Source: Bryobacterales bacterium
GTDB taxonomy: Bacteria; Acidobacteriota; Terriglobia; Bryobacterales; Bryobacteraceae
Length of the DNA stretch: 8,938 nt
Direction of reading: 5' to 3'
Assembly: GCA_016789785.1 (NCBI GenBank)
Contig: JAEUQE010000295.1
Span: 1 to 8,938, forward strand
Shown one piece after another: positions 7,701 to 8,938 of this stretch (position 1 is the first letter of the stretch; each line of letters opens with the position of its first letter). Below the pieces are notes generated by a model that saw nothing but the letters and a program-made list of their open reading frames with translations, ran no database searches and had not been told where the DNA came from. A program made the translations under genes and the position numbers.

Positions 7701-8486
7701 CATGCGGAACTGGCCCGATCCATGGAAGTCGTTGGTTCCCGACTTGGTGGTGATGAGCACGGTTCCCTGCGAGCGCCCATACTCCGCGCTCATGTTGTTG
7801 ATCGTCGTCTTGACTTCCTGGATGCCTTCGGTGTTCGGCATCACGGCGACTTCGTTCCAAGCCGACGCCTGAATGGAAACTCCATCCAGTTGAATGTCGT
7901 TTCCGAACGCCGCGCCGCCATTTACCTGGAAGTTCGAAAAGGTACGCCGGCCTTCGGTCCCGATGCCGAACGACTGTGCGCTTTGAGTATCATTCATCGC
8001 GGCACGCGCCACCACACCCTGCTGCAGCACCGCGTAATTGAGTGGATTGTTATTGATATTCGGAATCGACCGGATGACTTGTTCCGAAACCGCGTTCGTC
8101 ACGCGGCTTGACTCCGTCTGCAATGCCAGTGCGGACTCCACCACTTCCACCCGCGTTTCCACCGAGCCGACTTCCAGACGCACATCCACGCGTACGGTCT
8201 GCGAGGTGGTCAGCCCGATGCTGGTCTGGGTAAATGTCTTGAAACCCGGCTTGCGGGCCGACACCTCGTAGGTGCCTGGAGGCAAGTAGGGTACGGTGAA
8301 GTCCCCAGCCTCGTTCGTCTTGAATGGATAAGTGGCGTTGGTTCCCGTTTCGCGGACCATAATGTCGACATCGGAGATCACCGCACCCGCGGGGTCGGTG
8401 ACAGTTCCAACGATGGTGGCGGAACGGATTTGGCCCATCACTGGAATGGACCCGAGACAGAATGCTACAAGGAGCAACTTTTTCAT
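4707..8486 (-). CDS. TonB-dependent receptor with N-terminal carboxypeptidase-regulatory-like domain
   Basis: 1259 aa from the ATG at 8486. Residues 1-19 are a signal peptide (MKKLLLVAFCLGSIPVMG, then Q). Residues ~23-105 form a CarboxypepD_reg-like beta domain (VGTVTDPAGAVISDV, NEAGDFTVPYLPPGTYEV). A plug-type region follows (~110-255) with IQLDGVSIQ at 198-206 and EYGRSQGTVLITTKSGTNDF at 235-254. The rest is a large beta-barrel ending in IELRLRIRF, with a terminal Phe as in outer-membrane beta-barrel proteins. A CxxC (C1124, C1127) lies late in the barrel. The role is outer-membrane binding and energised import, by family likely of a glycan or other large substrate; the ligand is not readable. 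No clear TonB box was found near the N-terminus. The ATG at 8486 is preferred over the in-frame GTG at 8648 because it has AGGGGA 4 nt upstream and starts the signal peptide directly; the 54 extra codons derive partly from a DUF433 remnant. Confidence 0.93.
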   Translation of the reverse strand: MKKLLLVAFCLGSIPVMGQIRSATIVGTVTDPAGAVISDVDIMVRETGTNATYPFKTNEAGDFTVPYLPPGTYEVSARKPGFKTFTQTSIGLTTSQTVRVDVRLEVGSVETRVEVVESALALQTESSRVTNAVSEQVIRSIPNINNNPLNYAVLQQGVVARAAMNDTQSAQSFGIGTEGRRTFSNFQVNGGAAFGNDIQLDGVSIQASAWNEVAVMPNTEGIQEVKTTINNMSAEYGRSQGTVLITTKSGTNDFHGSGQFRMRNEALNANRFENNANSPFVSRPPFKVQNYSATFGGPILIPKIYNGKDKSFFFVSYEGLRFSQALDYFRTVPTALERRGSFSQTVTQVGAQFVPVQVFDPFNVMVDAPGRFRRMPFADGVIPASRLNPFATRFTNEFPLPNRAPDDPRGLNNFYNRLNRTFTRDAINARLDHRMKSHSLYGTVGSNIGLIDSPNGWGDGTRAFVQQGGFIGKVNGDRNYYGAIGDTWILSPTLIADMRVGLTRVAADNRSQTFNDLDYSQFGIPQDFLPASGLVGAYPEITSYGGGWSILSPLNQTAYLAKIERQTNWNLNGSVTKISGRWTHKWGAEFRNYLSNYSDARGSFWMRSGNGFTSGNVIGPQGQNLDTVTGERSGSGLASYLLGAGDIQAGENAVPLALSAKYFAAYQQSDWRVNSRLTMNLGLRYDIQPGPTERYNRASAISYRGQNPFGTPGRLVFPGQDGAGRGLYQTYYGDFGPRVGLAFRATDTMVIRSGFGVTYNPSNTGYFGGPYYFGAQNFFPRTSDPVALQYGQVPAGALVNPFTSSTILNPLIGGDARAPQYYGSGVNEPRFDYEDMKSGKIVQWNLFVERRLGKDFLAQVGYSGTRGYRLQMGRWNYVTDQELPDSLLQSWRQEYIATNGTNPAVRQVTNPFQPNPNQLIPFNGSLGTRTMPLRDTLLPYPFLPGNLVGAPTGFYTYNSLMAQLQKSFSNGILFNMHYTWSRTIELWGSEAQNNNFGENAGLQTFALDRRNLGNNYNISPNDIPHRFVGTFVWTPPIGKGRRFDLVNRFANAVVGGWQTGGVIIGQSGQPQQGFGGPAGSLNGRGDRVSGTPIEVPKELQRWYTGALPADRTVTLPGGRQLVVCRYCFLKYNVDAFRGRTVQFPNGTIGPDVYWFGTADNRYGDIRGNGRFNVNLSLQKEFAVRERVGFTFSAEASNLLNNTQFRPQLNGGLGNTFTNVSATQAAQGIRPGMTQNDNFGTFGMSTFDPRQIELRLRIRF

Positions 8487-8490
8487 ACAA

Positions 8491-8496
8491 TCCCCT
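8491..8496 (-). promoter_or_regulatory. Ribosome binding site of the TonB receptor gene
   Basis: AGGGGA on the minus strand, separated by TTGT from the ATG at 8486. It supports this start and hence a protein that begins with its signal peptide rather than the longer frame from 8648. No convincing -35/-10 pair was found further upstream. Confidence 0.7.
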
Positions 8497-8581
8497 GCAT
8501 TCGAACCTTGACTTGAGACAGGAGATGGCTCCGGACATTGAAACGATTCAAAAAATCGCCCGTTCGATGCGAGTAAGCCCA

Positions 8582-8610
8582 GCCCTCCCTCGGAGCCCCG
8601 TTTGGAGGGC
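8582..8610. repeat. GC-rich inverted repeat upstream of the TonB receptor
   Basis: GCCCTCC (8582-8588) and GGAGGGC (8604-8610) are perfect inverted copies around a 15-nt loop. It abuts a 10-bp palindrome GGCGCGCGCC (8608-8617). It could be an operator-like or leader structure about 100 bp before the start codon; no T-run follows on either strand, so it does not look like an intrinsic terminator. Confidence 0.4.
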
Positions 8611-8630
8611 GCGCGCCGTCCGTTACCCGC

Positions 8631-8717
8631 CACCCGCGCGCCCTTCACGCAAGTCTAACGGTGGCAGATGGCCGGGTCGATGGATATCTCCTCGAACGGC
8701 ACCCTCGCGTACTCCAA
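8631..8717 (-). pseudogene. DUF433-type antitoxin gene remnant
   Basis: Read on the minus strand from the TTG at 8717, the frame gives LEYARVPFEEISIDPAICHR, a TAG stop (8655-8657), then TCVKGARV in the same frame. DUF433 proteins (VapB-like antitoxins) typically start with a stretch such as ISIDPAICHGKPCIRGTRI; the fragment aligns without gaps across the stop, with the stop at the Lys position. The start codon may once have been ATG. After ~30 codons the similarity ends and no partner PIN-like toxin is present. The identification rests on the recognised family signature; the fragment is clearly non-functional. Its tail is in frame with the TonB receptor gene and supplies that gene's spurious GTG start at 8648. 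Confidence 0.6.
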
Positions 8718-8799
8718 ACCGAGCTTACTCCAGACCGGCTTTCACACACCCCACCGGCGCGGCCCACAAACCAGGATGTCGCCTTAGCACCCAAAGACA

Positions 8800-8817
8800 C
8801 CCTCAAATCCCTCAAAT
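8800..8817. repeat. Two tandem copies of a 9-bp unit
   Basis: CCCTCAAAT occurs twice in direct succession (on the minus strand ATTTGAGGG twice). Perfect repetition over 18 bp; a simple slippage-type repeat with no function evident. Confidence 0.7.
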
Positions 8818-8861
8818 CGATGTCCAGGGCCGCCAAGCTGATTTCCACAGGGCGTTCTCGT

Positions 8862-8920
8862 TGTCAGCGCCGGTGAGAAAATCCCCATAGTGCCGGACGA
8901 AAAATCCCCACCCCCTGACA
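8862..8920. mobile_element. Putative IS21-type transposon end (or solo remnant)
   Basis: A 59-bp segment begins TGTCAG and ends CTGACA (perfect 6-bp inverted termini). Inside are two direct copies of a 23-bp unit (8869-8891 and 8892-8914), each beginning GCCGG and containing AAAATCCCCA, 14 of 23 positions equal. Ends beginning TG with several ~20-bp internal transposase-binding repeats are a feature of IS21-family elements. No transposase is visible to the left, and only 18 bp remain to the right, so either the element extends beyond the window or this is an isolated end or small non-autonomous copy. No target duplication can be tested. Confidence 0.4.
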
Positions 8921-8938
8921 AAGGCTAGCCTCGATGCC

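Larger units (their letters stand above)
8487..8938. other. Gene-free region upstream of the TonB receptor
   Basis: 452 bp without an intact gene. It contains the receptor's ribosome binding site, a GC-rich hairpin (8582-8610), a DUF433 antitoxin remnant (8631-8717), a 9-bp tandem repeat (8800-8817) and a transposon-end-like segment (8862-8920). The mixture suggests an integration and decay site. The promoter of the receptor gene should lie here, probably in 8497-8640, but I could not recognise it. Confidence 0.6.

Noticed and set aside
8487..8648. N-terminal extension of the receptor from GTG 8648
   Set aside because: The ATG at 8486 has a good Shine-Dalgarno and starts a signal peptide; the extension would bury the signal peptide and is partly pseudogene sequence.
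8645..8848. 67-codon minus-strand frame
   Set aside because: Runs out of frame with the DUF433 remnant and becomes Arg/Ser-rich; no recognisable family.
8462..8890. 142-codon plus-strand frame upstream of the receptor
   Set aside because: Overlaps the receptor start, the DUF433 remnant on the other strand and the repeats; composition is not protein-like.
8869..8914. CRISPR-like repeat
   Set aside because: The two 23-bp units are directly adjacent with no spacer and differ at 9 positions.

Overview
The window looks like chromosomal DNA from a GC-rich acidobacterium, probably of the Solibacteres/Bryobacterales type. This is inferred from the combination of a receptor-like Ser/Thr kinase with a periplasmic TPR region and a very large carboxypeptidase-regulatory-domain TonB-dependent receptor (1259 aa), both characteristic of large Solibacter-like genomes. 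No taxonomic marker gene is present.

Layout. (1) Bases 2-1831, plus strand: 3' part of a Ser/Thr kinase gene (last turns of the kinase domain, one transmembrane helix, TPR repeats); the catalytic core lies left of the window. (2) Bases 1897-4329, minus strand: a two-gene unit made of a NagA-like N-acetylglucosamine-6-phosphate deacetylase (3304-4329) followed 9 bp later by a ROK-family sugar kinase with an extra N-terminal domain (1897-3294). It converges on the kinase gene. (3) Bases 4330-4706: a 377-bp gap with three hairpins and a decayed-looking reading frame. (4) Bases 4707-8486, minus strand: the TonB-dependent receptor, with signal peptide, CarboxypepD_reg domain, plug and beta-barrel. 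(5) Bases 8487-8938: no intact gene; it holds a DUF433-type antitoxin remnant, a 9-bp tandem repeat, a GC hairpin, and at the right edge a repeat-bearing segment that resembles an IS21-type transposon end.

Functional reading. ROK kinase plus NagA would phosphorylate an N-acetyl amino sugar and then deacetylate it. The receptor upstream on the same strand could import the glycan or oligosaccharide, but it is separated from nagA by hairpins and the link is only positional. No nagB deaminase, glycosidase or regulator is visible in the window. I do not see a convincing undescribed system. The most noteworthy items are the DUF433 remnant that creates a false upstream start for the receptor gene, the putative transposon end, the structured gap before nagA, and the atypical ROK protein.
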